From NCBI GenBank assembly GCA_030040965.1, contig JASHOT010000215.1, forward strand, positions 1-38,399: a stretch of 38,399 bases of DNA. The letters run 5' to 3'. Below the pieces are notes generated by a model. That model did not search any database, was not told the origin of the DNA, and was given only the letters and a program-made list of their open reading frames with translations. Source of the DNA: Candidatus Sulfotelmatobacter sp. (lineage in GTDB: Bacteria > Acidobacteriota > Terriglobia > Terriglobales > Acidobacteriaceae). A program made the translations under genes and the position numbers. The stretch's first letter is position 1, and each line of letters starts with the position of its first letter. Below are positions 8,575-17,656 of this stretch, piece after piece.

Positions 8575-9750
8575 ATGCCCGACGCCTACATCCTCGGCAT
8601 TGAGAGTTCCTGCGACGAGACCGCGGCCGCTGTGGTGCGCTCGGGCGAGCAACTCGTCTCGAACGTAGTCGCTTCGCAGATTGCGACGCACCAGCCCTAT
8701 GGCGGAGTTGTGCCGGAACTCGCTTCTCGCGAGCACCTGCGGGCTATTGTCCCGGTCGTGAATCAGGCGCTGGCCGAGGCAAAACATACCTACGACTCGA
8801 TCGACGCCATCGCGGTTACGCAGGGTCCTGGACTTGCCGGCGCTCTGCTGGTGGGCATCAGTTATGCCAAAGCGCTCGCCTTCGCGCTTGATAAGCCACT
8901 GATCGCGGTCAACCATCTCGAAGGTCACATTCACGCCGTTCTTTTGGATCGTTCACAAAATCGGGAGCCACAGATAGGCAACTGCGAACTGCAGTTCCCA
9001 GTGCTCGCACTTGTTGTCTCGGGAGGTCACACCCATCTCTATCTTGCAACCCAGAATCGCGACTCGTGGACCTACGAAAACATCGGCCACACGCGCGACG
9101 ATGCGGCCGGAGAGGCTTTCGACAAAGTGGCCAAGCTGCTCGGCCTCGGTTATCCCGGAGGCCCGGTGATCGACCGGCTCTCGACGCACGGCGACTCCAA
9201 GGCAGTGAAGTTCGCGTCCGCGCAGATCAAACATCCGGATCGTCGTGGGAGAAAAGACGGCCGCCGCGTGTCTGCCGCCAGTGGCCATCCGCGTTTCGAT
9301 TTTTCCTATAGCGGCATCAAGACCGCAATCTTGCGTCACGTTGAAACGCACAACATGCGCAACGCCATCGAGAAGCGTCGCAAAGCTCTGTCGCAGATCG
9401 CCAAGCTGAAGCTGGAGGATTATCTGGCGAACTGCGACGGTCAGACGCTGGACCTGGTGGCGTCGTTCCAGCGCGCCATCGTCGACGATCTCGTAGAAAA
9501 AACTCTGGCCGCGGCCCAGGCCTATGAATCGGCAACCCTGTTTGTCACCGGTGGAGTCGCGGCCAACCAGGAACTGCGCCAGACCTTCGAGCGCGAGGCT
9601 GCACAGCAGGGATTGCCCGTCTTTTTCCCCTCGCGTCCGCTCTCAACCGACAACGCCGCCATGATCGCGGCGGCCGCCTATCCCAAATTCTTGGCAAAGC
9701 ATTTCGCGCCAATGGACTTTTCCGCCGAAGCAGGGATGGTCTTGAAGTGA
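8575..9750 (+). CDS. tsaD: tRNA N6-adenosine threonylcarbamoyltransferase
   Basis: A 391-residue ASKHA-fold enzyme that transfers threonylcarbamoyl to A37 of ANN-decoding tRNAs, working with TsaB and TsaE. The N-terminus ILGIESSCDETAAAVV is typical. The metal-binding HLEGHIHA has H114 and H118, and SGGHTHLY and the late TGGVAANQELR and DNAAM segments are present. It is longer than the E. coli protein (337) mainly through a basic insert around residues 220-240 and a Lys/Arg-rich segment near 260-280. It is convergent with the next gene, only 8 bp between stops. Confidence 0.96.
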   Translation: MPDAYILGIESSCDETAAAVVRSGEQLVSNVVASQIATHQPYGGVVPELASREHLRAIVPVVNQALAEAKHTYDSIDAIAVTQGPGLAGALLVGISYAKALAFALDKPLIAVNHLEGHIHAVLLDRSQNREPQIGNCELQFPVLALVVSGGHTHLYLATQNRDSWTYENIGHTRDDAAGEAFDKVAKLLGLGYPGGPVIDRLSTHGDSKAVKFASAQIKHPDRRGRKDGRRVSAASGHPRFDFSYSGIKTAILRHVETHNMRNAIEKRRKALSQIAKLKLEDYLANCDGQTLDLVASFQRAIVDDLVEKTLAAAQAYESATLFVTGGVAANQELRQTFEREAAQQGLPVFFPSRPLSTDNAAMIAAAAYPKFLAKHFAPMDFSAEAGMVLK

Positions 9751-9758
9751 ATGTTCTG

Positions 9759-10295
9759 CTAGTCCGACTCTTGAGGTTTGCCCGGCCGCTTCAGATAAAG
9801 CCGAACACCCCCGACCGATAGCAGGCTGAAGAGCACGAGCCCCATCGCATGCACGCTCTTTTGTTCGTTTGTAAGCGGGGGATGAAAATGATCTCGCACC
9901 ATGGCATAGAGCGTGATAGCAAAGAGCGCGCCATCCATGATGCATAGCGCCAGCCACATTTCCTGCGGCGTGGGTGGCTTCCGGGCTGTTGTGCCAGTCT
10001 GGCGCGCGTGCTCCTTCTGATCGTCGCTGCCGGAAATGCACGCAGTCACAAAACCGATCAGGAAAAGCGAGACTGCCAGTGTTTGATTGCCACTGAAAAC
10101 CCCGAGGCACCAGCCACTGATCGCTATCGCAAAGGCAAGTTTGCTTTTTTGCGACAGTGGAGCACGACTCGTGCTCCTGCCTTTGCCCCAATACACCTTC
10201 ATTTCAGGACGCAGTACTGTAAGCCAGGAGAACACGAGCATGAAAATGCCCAACACCCTGAGAAAGATAACGGTGTCATGATTGGAAGTTCCCAT
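9759..10295 (-). CDS. Four-helix membrane protein of unknown function
   Basis: 178 residues with four predicted membrane helices at about 9-25, 53-67, 72-87 and 112-170 (the last region holds one clear span near 116-130 and another near 147-162). A short soluble loop rich in Lys/Asp/Glu follows the third. There is no signal peptide or recognised motif. It starts at ATG 10295, 23 bp after the stop of the response-regulator gene on the same strand, so co-transcription is likely. I do not recognise the family. Confidence 0.65.
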   Translation of the reverse strand: MGTSNHDTVIFLRVLGIFMLVFSWLTVLRPEMKVYWGKGRSTSRAPLSQKSKLAFAIAISGWCLGVFSGNQTLAVSLFLIGFVTACISGSDDQKEHARQTGTTARKPPTPQEMWLALCIMDGALFAITLYAMVRDHFHPPLTNEQKSVHAMGLVLFSLLSVGGVRLYLKRPGKPQESD

Positions 10296-10318
10296 AGGTG
10301 AGGAATCGCCGCCGGAAC

Positions 10319-10702
10319 CTAATTGCCGTTGGCTTTTCCTTTTGCCTGCGATCCGAAGAGTTTCTTCAGGGCTTTTTCCAGCTGGTCTTCGATGTCAATA
10401 TCTTTATAGATCGCGAAATTGGCGCGCTTTTCCGACGCATCGAAGCCGCTATTCCTGCCGGCGACAATAATGATGGGAACATCTGCTGTCGTCGGCTCGC
10501 GCTTCAGCGCCGTAATCAATTCGCCGCCCGACATCTTCGGCATCTGCATATCGGTGACAATCAAGTCAGGCTTGACGCGGGCGAGCACAGCGAGCGCTTC
10601 CAGGCCATTCGTGGCAGACTCCACCGAAAAGCCGCGTCCTTCAAGGAAGCGGCAGATCGTATAGCGAATGAGCATGGAATCGTCGACGACCAACGCCAGC
10701 AT
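10319..10702 (-). CDS. Single-domain response regulator (CheY-like)
   Basis: A 127-residue stand-alone receiver domain. The acidic pocket is D7/D8 (VVDDS), the phosphoacceptor is D51 (IVTDMQMP) and the conserved Lys is K100. The Thr/Ser normally following beta-4 is replaced by Val/Ala (IIIVAGRNS), so signal relay may be altered. A basic tail (FGSQAKGKANGN) follows helix 5. There is no output domain and no histidine kinase nearby, so the partner is unknown. Confidence 0.9.
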   Translation of the reverse strand: MLALVVDDSMLIRYTICRFLEGRGFSVESATNGLEALAVLARVKPDLIVTDMQMPKMSGGELITALKREPTTADVPIIIVAGRNSGFDASEKRANFAIYKDIDIEDQLEKALKKLFGSQAKGKANGN

Positions 10703-10830
10703 GCAGTCTGTCTCCGGGCGTGAGTCGGCACACGCCCCGGCTCACACGTTAGCGGAAGCCGTTCGGGCGAAACAATGAGAATTGCGCGCGGCCGATTACG
10801 TCCGTCACAGGCGTGACAAGGAACAAACCG

Positions 10831-11022
10831 TCAGACCTCTTTTTCCCGTGCGCTCTCTTCGATATTCATGTCCTTGAATTCACTGGACTCGAAGATTTCG
10901 CCGCATTCCTTGCATTCGACGAACTCGGAATCCTCATCGCGGCTCACGATTTGAACGCGCGGGTGCTTGCAAGACTGCTTGACATCTGCGCTTTCGCGGG
11001 GAGGAGGCGACTTTGGGGTCAT
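10831..11022 (-). CDS. Small zinc-ribbon-like protein
   Basis: A 63-residue, highly charged protein with one putative metal site: C-K-H-P, then a strand, then C-K-E-C-G, ending in an acidic helix. ATG 11022 is preferred, since the sequence from there is compact and resembles a small conserved type. The same frame stays open to an ATG at 11229, which would add 69 residues with a hydrophobic lead and a Cys that could mimic a lipobox. That version is possible but less convincing. Function unknown. Confidence 0.6.
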   Translation of the reverse strand: MTPKSPPPRESADVKQSCKHPRVQIVSRDEDSEFVECKECGEIFESSEFKDMNIEESAREKEV

Positions 11023-11319
11023 AAATCCGGAATTGCGTCCCTTGGCTTGTTGGGGGAAGGGATATTTCGCCGGAATTTCCGGTATTTTAGAACGGCATTG
11101 CGCCTTGTCAAGTCCCTGCCCGTCAAGATGTTGTGGATATGTCTTGGAACAGTCGCGACATCCGATACAGCCAGTCGCGAATGCTAGGAGTAAAAATCCG
11201 ACCGAAATCGTCGTAGTGCAGTAAGCCATTCAATTCCTTCCACTTACTGTTCAGTCCGAAAATCTGGCCGTTGCCTGAGGGGAGTTGCTGAGATCATCCC
11301 TTTTCACGTAGAATAAAGT

Positions 11320-11336
11320 ACGACTACAAAGGTCGG
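11320..11336 (+). promoter_or_regulatory. Putative IscR/Rrf2 operator upstream of iscR
   Basis: ACGACTACAAAGGTCGG contains CGAC and GTCG half-sites around a short A-rich centre, and resembles the E. coli IscR type 1 site (GACT, AT-rich centre, AGTC). It lies 57 bp before the iscR start. GGTCGG recurs at 11356 and 11376. This is consistent with autoregulation by [2Fe-2S]-IscR, but is based on motif similarity only. Confidence 0.5.
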
Positions 11337-11392
11337 CATTTAAGGCGATCTTATTGGTCGGATTTGAAAGCATCAGGTCGGAAACACAAAAC

Positions 11393-11851
11393 GTGCTGAA
11401 GCTCACCAAAAAGGCAGATTACGCGTTGATGGCGATGAAGCATCTCGCGGAACACGTCGACGACGGTTCGCACAGCGCCAAGGATGTTGCCGATGCTTTC
11501 GGCATTCCACCTGAGGCTCTGGCCAAGATTCTGCAGCGGCTGGCGAAGGCTGGCTTGTTGCATTCGCAGCACGGCATCAATGGCGGTTACACGCTGGCAC
11601 GTGCGGCGCACACCATCTCGGCGTTTGAAGTCATTCAGGCGATCGATGGTCCTTTGTTCATCACTTCCTGCGTGACCGTCCGTGGGGAGTGCGACCAGAG
11701 CGATCGCTGCAATATCCGCGAGCCGCTGCGCAAGGTGAACGAGAGCATTGAAGCGGTGCTGAAGCGAATCAAGATTTCGCACATGCGCGAGGAGCCGGAA
11801 GCGCCGGCCAGCGTGACTTCGAAAGCCGCAGAATTGGTGACGATCAGTTGA
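11393..11851 (+). CDS. iscR: Rrf2-family iron-sulfur regulator IscR
   Basis: A 152-residue winged-helix regulator. The N-terminus (VLKLTKKADYALMAMKHLA) is the standard Rrf2 start, so GTG 11393 is chosen over a TTG at 11354. The HTH spans about residues 28-70. Three cysteines at 93, 100 and 106 occupy the cluster-binding loop, with spacing close to E. coli IscR (one residue longer between the first two). In E. coli the [2Fe-2S] form represses the isc operon. Position as first gene, 53 bp before iscS, and the upstream operator-like dyad support the same role. Confidence 0.9.
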   Translation: MLKLTKKADYALMAMKHLAEHVDDGSHSAKDVADAFGIPPEALAKILQRLAKAGLLHSQHGINGGYTLARAAHTISAFEVIQAIDGPLFITSCVTVRGECDQSDRCNIREPLRKVNESIEAVLKRIKISHMREEPEAPASVTSKAAELVTIS

Positions 11852-11904
11852 ACCCTGATGCGAGAGGCATTCATCAAACTAAGCAATAGCAGGAGAAGCA
11901 ATCG

Positions 11905-13197
11905 ATGAGCACGGAAGTGAAGATCCCCCAGGATTTACAGAGAAACGAACTGCCGCAGACGCAGCCCACGGCTCCTGAAGGCGTGAAGCTGCCCATCTAC
12001 ATGGATAACCACGCGACCACGCCGATGGATCCGCGGGTGCTGGAAGAGATGCTGCCTTACTTCATGGAGAAGTTCGGTAACGCGGCCAGCCGCAATCACT
12101 CGTTCGGCTGGGCCGCCGAAGAGGGCACGGAGACGGCGCGCGAGCGCATCGCAAAGCTGATTGGCGCGACTACAAAAGAGATCATCTTCACCTCCGGCGC
12201 GACTGAGAGCGACAACCTTGCGATCAAGGGCGTCGCCGAAATGTACCGCGAGAAGGGCAACCACATCATCACCGCGGTCACCGAGCACAAGGCGGTGCTC
12301 GATACCTGCAAGCGCCTCGAAAAGTACGGTTATCGCGTGACGTATCTGCCGGTGCAGAAAGACGGCCTGATCGATCTCGACGATCTCAAGCGCGCCATGG
12401 ATGACAAGACGATTCTGGTCACGATCATGTTCGCGAACAACGAGATTGGCGTGCTGCAACCGGTCGCCGAAATCGGCAAGCTCTGCCACGAGAAGGGCGT
12501 AATCTTCCACACCGACGCGACGCAGGCGATTGGCAAAGTCCCGGTCGACGTAATCAAGCAGAACATCGATCTGGCATCGATTTCCGGTCACAAAATGTAC
12601 GGGCCGAAAGGCGTCGGAGCGTTATACGTTCGCCGCAAGAATCCGCGCGTGCAGATTTCCGCCATCATCGACGGCGGCGGCCACGAGCGCGGCATGCGTT
12701 CGGGAACGCTGAACGTTCCTGGCATCGTTGGTCTGGGCAAGGCCTGCGCTCTGGCGCACGAAGAAATGCCGAAAGAGTCGTGCCGTCTGGCTGGCTTGCG
12801 CAACCGCCTGCGCGACCGCATCATGACTCGGCTCGATGAAACTTACATCAACGGCTCGATGGAGCATCGCCTGCCGGGCAACCTGAATATCAGCTTTGCC
12901 TACGTGGAAGGCGAATCGCTGCTGATGGGCATCAACGACATCGCGGTTTCGAGCGGATCGGCGTGCACCTCGGCGACGCTTGAGCCATCTTATGTATTGA
13001 AGGCTCTCGGAGCGGGTGACGATCTGGCGCATAGCTCGATTCGTTTCGGTCTTGGCCGCTTCAATACCGAAGCCGAAGTCGATTACGTGGCGGATCGCGT
13101 GATCGATACCGTCGAGCGGCTGCGCGAACTTTCTCCGCTCTACGAGATGGCGAAAGAAGGCATCAATCTGAAGGATGTGAAGTGGGCGGCGGAATGA
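11905..13197 (+). CDS. iscS: Cysteine desulfurase IscS
   Basis: A 430-residue PLP enzyme that removes sulfur from cysteine and passes it to IscU. The PLP lysine is K230 ([10 protein letters not shown]) and the persulfide cysteine is C354 (SSGSACTSA). [10 protein letters not shown] near the N-terminus and [12 protein letters not shown] near the C-terminus are typical of the IscS (group I) branch. It has about 28 extra N-terminal residues compared with E. coli (404). An AGGAG ribosome-binding site precedes the ATG. Confidence 0.97.
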   Translation: MSTEVKIPQDLQRNELPQTQPTAPEGVKLPIYMDNHATTPMDPRVLEEMLPYFMEKFGNAASRNHSFGWAAEEGTETARERIAKLIGATTKEIIFTSGATESDNLAIKGVAEMYREKGNHIITAVTEHKAVLDTCKRLEKYGYRVTYLPVQKDGLIDLDDLKRAMDDKTILVTIMFANNEIGVLQPVAEIGKLCHEKGVIFHTDATQAIGKVPVDVIKQNIDLASISGHKMYGPKGVGALYVRRKNPRVQISAIIDGGGHERGMRSGTLNVPGIVGLGKACALAHEEMPKESCRLAGLRNRLRDRIMTRLDETYINGSMEHRLPGNLNISFAYVEGESLLMGINDIAVSSGSACTSATLEPSYVLKALGAGDDLAHSSIRFGLGRFNTEAEVDYVADRVIDTVERLRELSPLYEMAKEGINLKDVKWAAE

Positions 13198-13202
13198 CCC
13201 GA

Positions 13203-13298
13203 GGTTTTCAAGGTTTCAGAGTTTCAACGTGAGAAGCTCTGAACCCTGCACCGCCTCGCAATCTTTGAAACCTTGCAACGTTGAAACTTTGAAACCTG
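13203..13298. repeat. Inverted word repeat, TTTGAAACC type (iscS-iscU spacer)
   Basis: The arm at about 13203-13230 (forward words GGTTTCA, GAGTTTCAA) is the reverse complement of 13278-13298 (ACGTTGAAAC, TTTGAAACC) with two mismatches in 21. The middle contains further TTTGAAACC copies. The right arm ends at the GGAG that probably serves as the iscU ribosome-binding site. Confidence 0.75.
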
Positions 13299-13307
13299 GA
13301 GAAACAA

Positions 13308-13721
13308 ATGTCCTACAGCGATAAAGTGATCGACCATTACAACCATCCCCGCAACGTCGGCTCGATGGATAAAAACAGCACCGACGTCGGAACCGGCCTG
13401 GTCGGCGCGCCGGAATGCGGCGACGTGATGAAGCTGCAGATCAAGGTCAACCCGGCGACCAACGTGATTGAAGACGCCAAGTTCAAGACCTTCGGTTGCG
13501 GCTCGGCCATCGCCTCGTCTTCGCTTGCGACTGAGTGGGTCAAGGGGAAAACCATTGATGAGGCCCTGGCGATCAAGAATACCGAGATCGTGAAGGAGCT
13601 TTCCCTGCCTCCGGTGAAGATCCATTGCTCGGTGCTGGCGGAAGACGCGATCCGCGCCGCGATCGGCGATTGGAAGAAGAAGCAGGATTCGGCCAAGCCA
13701 GCCGCCGTGGAAGCGAAATAA
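13308..13721 (+). CDS. iscU: Iron-sulfur cluster scaffold IscU
   Basis: A 137-residue scaffold on which [2Fe-2S] clusters are built. Ligands C37, D39, C64, H106 and C107 are all present (PECGD, FGCGSAIAS, KIHCS). The HscA-recognition motif LPPVK is exact at 100-104, agreeing with hscA downstream. A short Lys/Ala-rich tail follows residue 125. CTGGAG precedes the ATG within the upstream repeat arm. Confidence 0.97.
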   Translation: MSYSDKVIDHYNHPRNVGSMDKNSTDVGTGLVGAPECGDVMKLQIKVNPATNVIEDAKFKTFGCGSAIASSSLATEWVKGKTIDEALAIKNTEIVKELSLPPVKIHCSVLAEDAIRAAIGDWKKKQDSAKPAAVEAK

Positions 13722-13747
13722 CGACCGCGAAGCGCACGAACGGGAAG

Positions 13748-13767
13748 GGCACGGTTTAAGCCGTGCC
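13748..13767. repeat. Palindrome GGCACGG/CCGTGCC (iscU-iscA spacer)
   Basis: A perfect 7-bp stem with a TTTAAG loop, 14 bp before the iscA ATG. The same GGCACG core recurs at 18117-18141 and 23461-23480. Confidence 0.7.
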
Positions 13768-13780
13768 GCCGTTGGAGCGT

Positions 13781-14152
13781 ATGACGACTGCAACTGAAAA
13801 CCCGACGCCCGCCACCGCCAAGGGAATCACGGTGACGGAAAAGGCCATTGCCAGGATTCGCTCGGCGATGGCGAAGGAAGGCATTTCACCCGAGCAGGGC
13901 GGACTGCGCCTCGGAGTGCAGGGCGGCGGATGTTCGGGCTTGAGCTACAACATTCGTTTCGACACGCAGCCGCGCGAGCGCGACCGCATCTTTCAGTTCG
14001 ACGATGTGCGCGTGTTTGTCGATCCGAAGTCGTTTATTTACCTGCACGGCATGACCCTGGATTATCAGGAGACGCTGATGCAGCAGGGCTTCGTTTTTGT
14101 GAATCCGCAGGCCACCAAGTCGTGCGGATGTGGAACTTCGTTCTCCGCCTGA
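13781..14152 (+). CDS. iscA: Iron-sulfur assembly protein IscA
   Basis: A 123-residue A-type carrier. The three conserved cysteines are C51 (GGGCSGLSY), C115 and C117 (SCGCGTSF). The N-terminus is extended by about 15 residues rich in Thr/Pro/Ala. ATG 13781 is chosen over GTG 13763, which lies inside the palindrome. It acts in cluster transfer or maturation of [4Fe-4S] proteins downstream of IscU. Confidence 0.94.
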   Translation: MTTATENPTPATAKGITVTEKAIARIRSAMAKEGISPEQGGLRLGVQGGGCSGLSYNIRFDTQPRERDRIFQFDDVRVFVDPKSFIYLHGMTLDYQETLMQQGFVFVNPQATKSCGCGTSFSA

Positions 14153-14183
14153 TCTTCCCGGCCTGATCTTGGTCCAGGAGAAG

Positions 14184-14265
14184 TTCACCGCCGAGGACGC
14201 CGAGTGCGCCGAGAAGGACCGGGGTATCCCTTGGCTCTCTGCGTCTCAGCGTGCTCGGCGGTAAA
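14184..14265. repeat. Inverted word repeat, CCGCCGAGGACG type (iscA-hscB spacer)
   Basis: Left words TTCACCGCCGAGGACG, CCGAGTGCG, CCGAGAAGG face right-arm complements CTCTGCGTCTCAGCG, TGCTCGGCGGTAAA. The outer 12 bases of the arms pair with one mismatch. It fills most of the 137-bp spacer. Confidence 0.7.
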
Positions 14266-14289
14266 TTTTGTAGTTGAGAAATCATAGGC

Positions 14290-15039
14290 ATGACGGAATC
14301 GCTTGCCACTATCGGAACCAGGCCTCTGCCGGAGGAGACGCACTCCTGCTGGTCCTGCGGATCGATGCGCGCCGCGCACTTCTGCGAATCGTGCGGCAAG
14401 GTCCAGCCGCCGCAACCCGTCGACTACTTTGCGTTCTTCGGTTTGCCGCCAAAATTGAATTTGGACGTTGCCACGCTGGAAAAAGATTTTTATGAGCTGA
14501 GCCGGCGGCTGCATCCCGATCTCAACGCGCGCGGCGGCAGCCGGGTGCAGGAATGGAGTCTGGAGCAAAGCTCCATGCTCAACGACGCTTACCGCACTCT
14601 GCGCGACCCGATCAAGCGCACGGAATATCTGCTGCACCTTGAAGGCATGGAACTGGAGGAGCAGTCGAAGAGCGCCACCGAACAGGCGCGAGCCACTGGG
14701 GAAGTGAAGAAGCAGATCGTTCCGCCGGATCTGCTGGAAGAAGTCTTCGAATTGAATATGCAGCTTGAAGAATTGCGCACGCAGAAGAAGATGGGCGAAG
14801 ACGATCCCGCGCTGATCGAGGAGATCGGCAAGCAGAAGCTGGCGCTGGAAGAGAAACACGAAGCGCTCCTCGACGAGCTGAAAGCGGGCTGGAAAGCCTG
14901 GGATGCTCTGATCGATCGGGGATCAGCAGCAAACGCGGTGGAACGGGCGCAGATTACGGGCCAGATGGTGGATGTGTTGAACCGCCGCAATTACATTCGC
15001 AATCTGGTGCGGGATGTGAATGAGGCGCTGGAAAGCTGA
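14290..15039 (+). CDS. hscB: Co-chaperone HscB with N-terminal zinc ribbon
   Basis: A 249-residue J-protein that delivers IscU to HscA. The J-domain HPD is at 75-77 (LHPDLN) and the C-terminal three-helix IscU-binding region follows. Before the J-domain is a four-cysteine ribbon, C20/C23 and C32/C35 (CWSCG ... FCESCG), like that of animal mitochondrial HSCB and absent from E. coli HscB (171 residues). There is also extra length between J-domain and C-terminus. No clear Shine-Dalgarno; ATG 14290 is set by the start of the conserved ribbon. Confidence 0.93.
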   Translation: MTESLATIGTRPLPEETHSCWSCGSMRAAHFCESCGKVQPPQPVDYFAFFGLPPKLNLDVATLEKDFYELSRRLHPDLNARGGSRVQEWSLEQSSMLNDAYRTLRDPIKRTEYLLHLEGMELEEQSKSATEQARATGEVKKQIVPPDLLEEVFELNMQLEELRTQKKMGEDDPALIEEIGKQKLALEEKHEALLDELKAGWKAWDALIDRGSAANAVERAQITGQMVDVLNRRNYIRNLVRDVNEALES

Positions 15040-15042
15040 AGG

Positions 15043-15137
15043 GGATTTGTAATTTGGTAATCGGGTAATTTGTGATGTAAAAGCCAGATTGCCATAGCGT
15101 TGAAATTACAAATTGCCCAATAAGAAATTTACAAATG
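15043..15137. repeat. Inverted word repeat, ACAAATTACCC type (hscB-hscA spacer)
   Basis: Left arm ATTTGTAATTTGGTAATC faces right arm AAATTGCCCAATAAGAAATT. The final ACAAATG of the right arm contains the hscA start codon, so the element reaches into the gene. Confidence 0.7.
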
Positions 15138-17036
15138 AGCTCTGATCACATCGTCGGTATCGATCTGGGCACCACGAATTCCCTCGTGGCGTTCATGCAG
15201 GGGGAGACGCCTGTCGTGATTCCCGGCGAGGACGGGTCGAATCTTGTTCCTTCCGTTGTTGCACTTGACGCCGGCAATCAGCCGGTGATCGGCAATGCTG
15301 CCCGCAATCTTCTGATCGAAACTCCCGAACGCGCCGTATATTCGATCAAACGCCTCATGGGGCGCGGAGTTGAAGACATTCAGGAAGAGTTGAAACTCTT
15401 CCCCTTTCGCGTTGCCGAAGACCTGCAGCCGGGCGAGGTTCTTCGCATCAGACTTGGCGACAAGACGTTTACTCCACCGGAAATCTCTGCGCTGATTCTG
15501 CGCCAGCTCAAACGCAACGCGGAACGCTATTTTGGCGAAGCGGTCACGAAGGCCGTCATCACCGTTCCCGCATATTTCAACGACGCGCAGCGACAGGCCA
15601 CCAAAGACGCCGGCCGAATTGCCGGTCTCGAAGTGTTGCGCCTCGTGAACGAGCCAACCGCGGCATCGCTCGCCTACGGACTCGACAAGAAGCAGAACGG
15701 CATTGTCGCGGTCTACGATCTGGGCGGCGGCACGTTTGACATTTCGATTCTCAAGCTGCACGATGGCATCTTCGAAGTCATTGCGACCAACGGCGACACC
15801 CACCTCGGCGGCGATGATATCGATAATTTGCTGATCACCATTGCGCTCGACGATATTCGCGGCGATCTCGGAATCGATTTACGCCGCAACGCCGAAGCGG
15901 TGCAGGCGATCCGTAAAGCCGTGATCGACGCCAAGATTGCCCTCTCAGCGCAGCCGTCCGTGAAGCTCGATTTCGAACTGCCCGGCGGCAAGCGCTATCA
16001 GCGCGAGATCACACGTGAGCAATTCGAACAACTCATTCAGCCGATCATCGATCGGACCGTCGGCCCATGCAAACAGGCGTTGAAAGATGCAAATCTCAAG
16101 CCCGAACAGATTGATGAAGTCGTACTCGTCGGGGGATCGACGCGTATTCCGAAGGTGCGAGCGCTGGTGAAGGAAATGTTCCGCCGGGAACCGCACACCG
16201 ACTTGAATCCTGACGAAGTCGTCGCATTGGGCGCCGCGGTGCAGGCTGTCATTTTGGGTGGAGGCTCGCAGGCCACGCAGAACATGCTGCTGCTCGATGT
16301 GACGCCGCTTTCGCTCGGCATCGAAGTCGCCGGCGGCGTGACCGACAAGATCATCTTGCGCAATTCGACCATCCCCGCTTCGGCCACGCAGTTTTATACG
16401 ACGCAAATCGATGGCCAGGCCAATGTCGCGATTCATGTATTGCAGGGCGAGCGCGAACTGGCGAAGGATTGCCGCTCGCTGGCCCGATTCGATCTCAAAG
16501 GCATTCCGCCGATGGCTGCTGGAATTCCGCGTGTCGAGGTGAAATTTCTGATTGACGCCAACGGCATTCTGAACGTTTCCGCGCGCGAACAGCGCAGCGG
16601 CAAGCAGGCCGACATTCAGGTGCAACCGAGTTACGGCCTGACCGACGAGCAGGTAGAAGGCATGATTCTCGACTCCTTCGACAATGCCGAAGAAGATTTT
16701 CGCCGCCGCCAGGTAATCGAGGCGCGCAACGAAGCCGCGACAATTCTCGCTGCCCTCGATAAAGGAAAGAAATCGGTTGCCTGGGCCGAGCTAACATCAG
16801 ACGAGAAAAAACAGATCGCCAGGATGGAAAAAGTGCTGGTTGCGGCCAAGGACGAAGACGATTATCAGGCGATTCGCCAAGCCATCGACGCACTGAATCA
16901 GGGCACGATGCGCCTGGCTGAACTGATGATGGACACGGCAGTCTCTTCCGCCCTGAAGGGTAAGAAGATGGACGAGACCGATTTGGGCGAAGGCCCGACT
17001 CCGCCGCATCCGATGGCGCCGCCGGAGTTTCAATGA
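15135..17036 (+). CDS. hscA: Hsp70-type chaperone HscA
   Basis: A 633-residue Hsp70. The ATPase domain has IDLGTTNS (about 9-16), [27 protein letters not shown] and [12 protein letters not shown]; the substrate-binding domain begins near residue 390. Position between hscB and fdx, and the LPPVK motif in IscU, assign it to iron-sulfur assembly rather than general DnaK folding. ATP hydrolysis stimulated by HscB drives cluster release from IscU. The C-terminal lid ends in a Pro-rich tail without the DnaK-type EEV-like end. Confidence 0.93.
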   Translation: MSSDHIVGIDLGTTNSLVAFMQGETPVVIPGEDGSNLVPSVVALDAGNQPVIGNAARNLLIETPERAVYSIKRLMGRGVEDIQEELKLFPFRVAEDLQPGEVLRIRLGDKTFTPPEISALILRQLKRNAERYFGEAVTKAVITVPAYFNDAQRQATKDAGRIAGLEVLRLVNEPTAASLAYGLDKKQNGIVAVYDLGGGTFDISILKLHDGIFEVIATNGDTHLGGDDIDNLLITIALDDIRGDLGIDLRRNAEAVQAIRKAVIDAKIALSAQPSVKLDFELPGGKRYQREITREQFEQLIQPIIDRTVGPCKQALKDANLKPEQIDEVVLVGGSTRIPKVRALVKEMFRREPHTDLNPDEVVALGAAVQAVILGGGSQATQNMLLLDVTPLSLGIEVAGGVTDKIILRNSTIPASATQFYTTQIDGQANVAIHVLQGERELAKDCRSLARFDLKGIPPMAAGIPRVEVKFLIDANGILNVSAREQRSGKQADIQVQPSYGLTDEQVEGMILDSFDNAEEDFRRRQVIEARNEAATILAALDKGKKSVAWAELTSDEKKQIARMEKVLVAAKDEDDYQAIRQAIDALNQGTMRLAELMMDTAVSSALKGKKMDETDLGEGPTPPHPMAPPEFQ

Positions 17037-17040
17037 TACC

Positions 17041-17120
17041 TCTGTGAAACTCTGTGTCCCTCTGTGGTGATTTCAAAGACTAATCACAGAGGCCACGGAG
17101 GAACACGGAAAAACAGAGAG
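17041..17120. repeat. Inverted word repeat, CACAGAGG type (hscA-fdx spacer)
   Basis: Left words CTCTGTGTCC, CTCTGTGGTGATT face right words AATCACAGAGG, CCACGGAGG, AACACGGA. Arms of about 30 bp are separated by a short TCAAAGAC spacer. It ends just before the GAGAAGAG that serves as fdx ribosome-binding site. Confidence 0.75.
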
Positions 17121-17126
17121 AAGAGT

Positions 17127-17543
17127 ATGGCAGACGAAAAAACACAGGGAGCCGGCACCTTGACCGAAGACCCTCCCGGCGAAAACACAATTCAGGTAAC
17201 CTTCCTGCCCGAAGGCAAGACGGTGACATTTGAGAACGGCAAGCTGCCCTACGAGGACCACGGCAAGGAGCAGTCGCTGCTCGATGTGGCTTTGAACTTC
17301 GGTGTTCCGCTCGATCACGCTTGCGGCGGAAATTGCGCCTGCACGACGTGTCACATCTGGGTCAAGGAAGGCGCTGAGAATCTTTCCGAGATGGACGACG
17401 ATGAAGCCGACCGCCTCGACATGGCTGCCGATCTCCAGCTAAACTCGCGTCTCGGTTGCCAGGCGCAGATCGTAAAGCCGGGCAAAGTTGTGGTAGAGAT
17501 TCCCGCGTGGAATCGCAATTACGTGTCGGAAGAACATCACTAG
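17127..17543 (+). CDS. fdx: Isc-type [2Fe-2S] ferredoxin
   Basis: A 138-residue adrenodoxin-like ferredoxin donating electrons for cluster assembly. Cluster ligands are C66, C72, C75 and C111 in the usual C-x5-C-x2-C plus distal C pattern; C70 is an additional cysteine in the loop. The N-terminus is longer than in E. coli Fdx (111) by an acidic/Pro stretch. ATG 17127 is preceded by GAGAAGAG. Confidence 0.95.
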   Translation: MADEKTQGAGTLTEDPPGENTIQVTFLPEGKTVTFENGKLPYEDHGKEQSLLDVALNFGVPLDHACGGNCACTTCHIWVKEGAENLSEMDDDEADRLDMAADLQLNSRLGCQAQIVKPGKVVVEIPAWNRNYVSEEHH

Positions 17544-17548
17544 GAGGC

Positions 17549-17656
17549 AGGTTTCAAAAGTTTCAAGGTTTCAAAGTTTCAAGGTCGGCCTTGTCCCGAA
17601 GAACTTTCTGTCTGATCCGACCCTGAAACATTGAAGCCTTCGCACCTTGAAACCTT
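17549..17656. repeat. Inverted word repeat, TTTCAAGG type (fdx-iscX spacer)
   Basis: Left arm of four near-copies of GTTTCAAAG/GTTTCAAGG, right arm CCTGAAACATTGAAG and CACCTTGAAACCTTGG in the opposite sense. Its words match those in the iscS-iscU spacer, so these two spacers share a family. It ends about 7 bp before the iscX ATG. Confidence 0.75.

Noticed and set aside
13763-13780. Upstream GTG start for iscA
   Set aside because: It lies in the GGCACGG palindrome and adds six residues absent from the family; ATG 13781 is adequate.
13203-17656. CRISPR array in the isc repeats
   Set aside because: No constant repeat with uniform spacers; words are degenerate, face each other and differ between gaps, and no cas genes are present.
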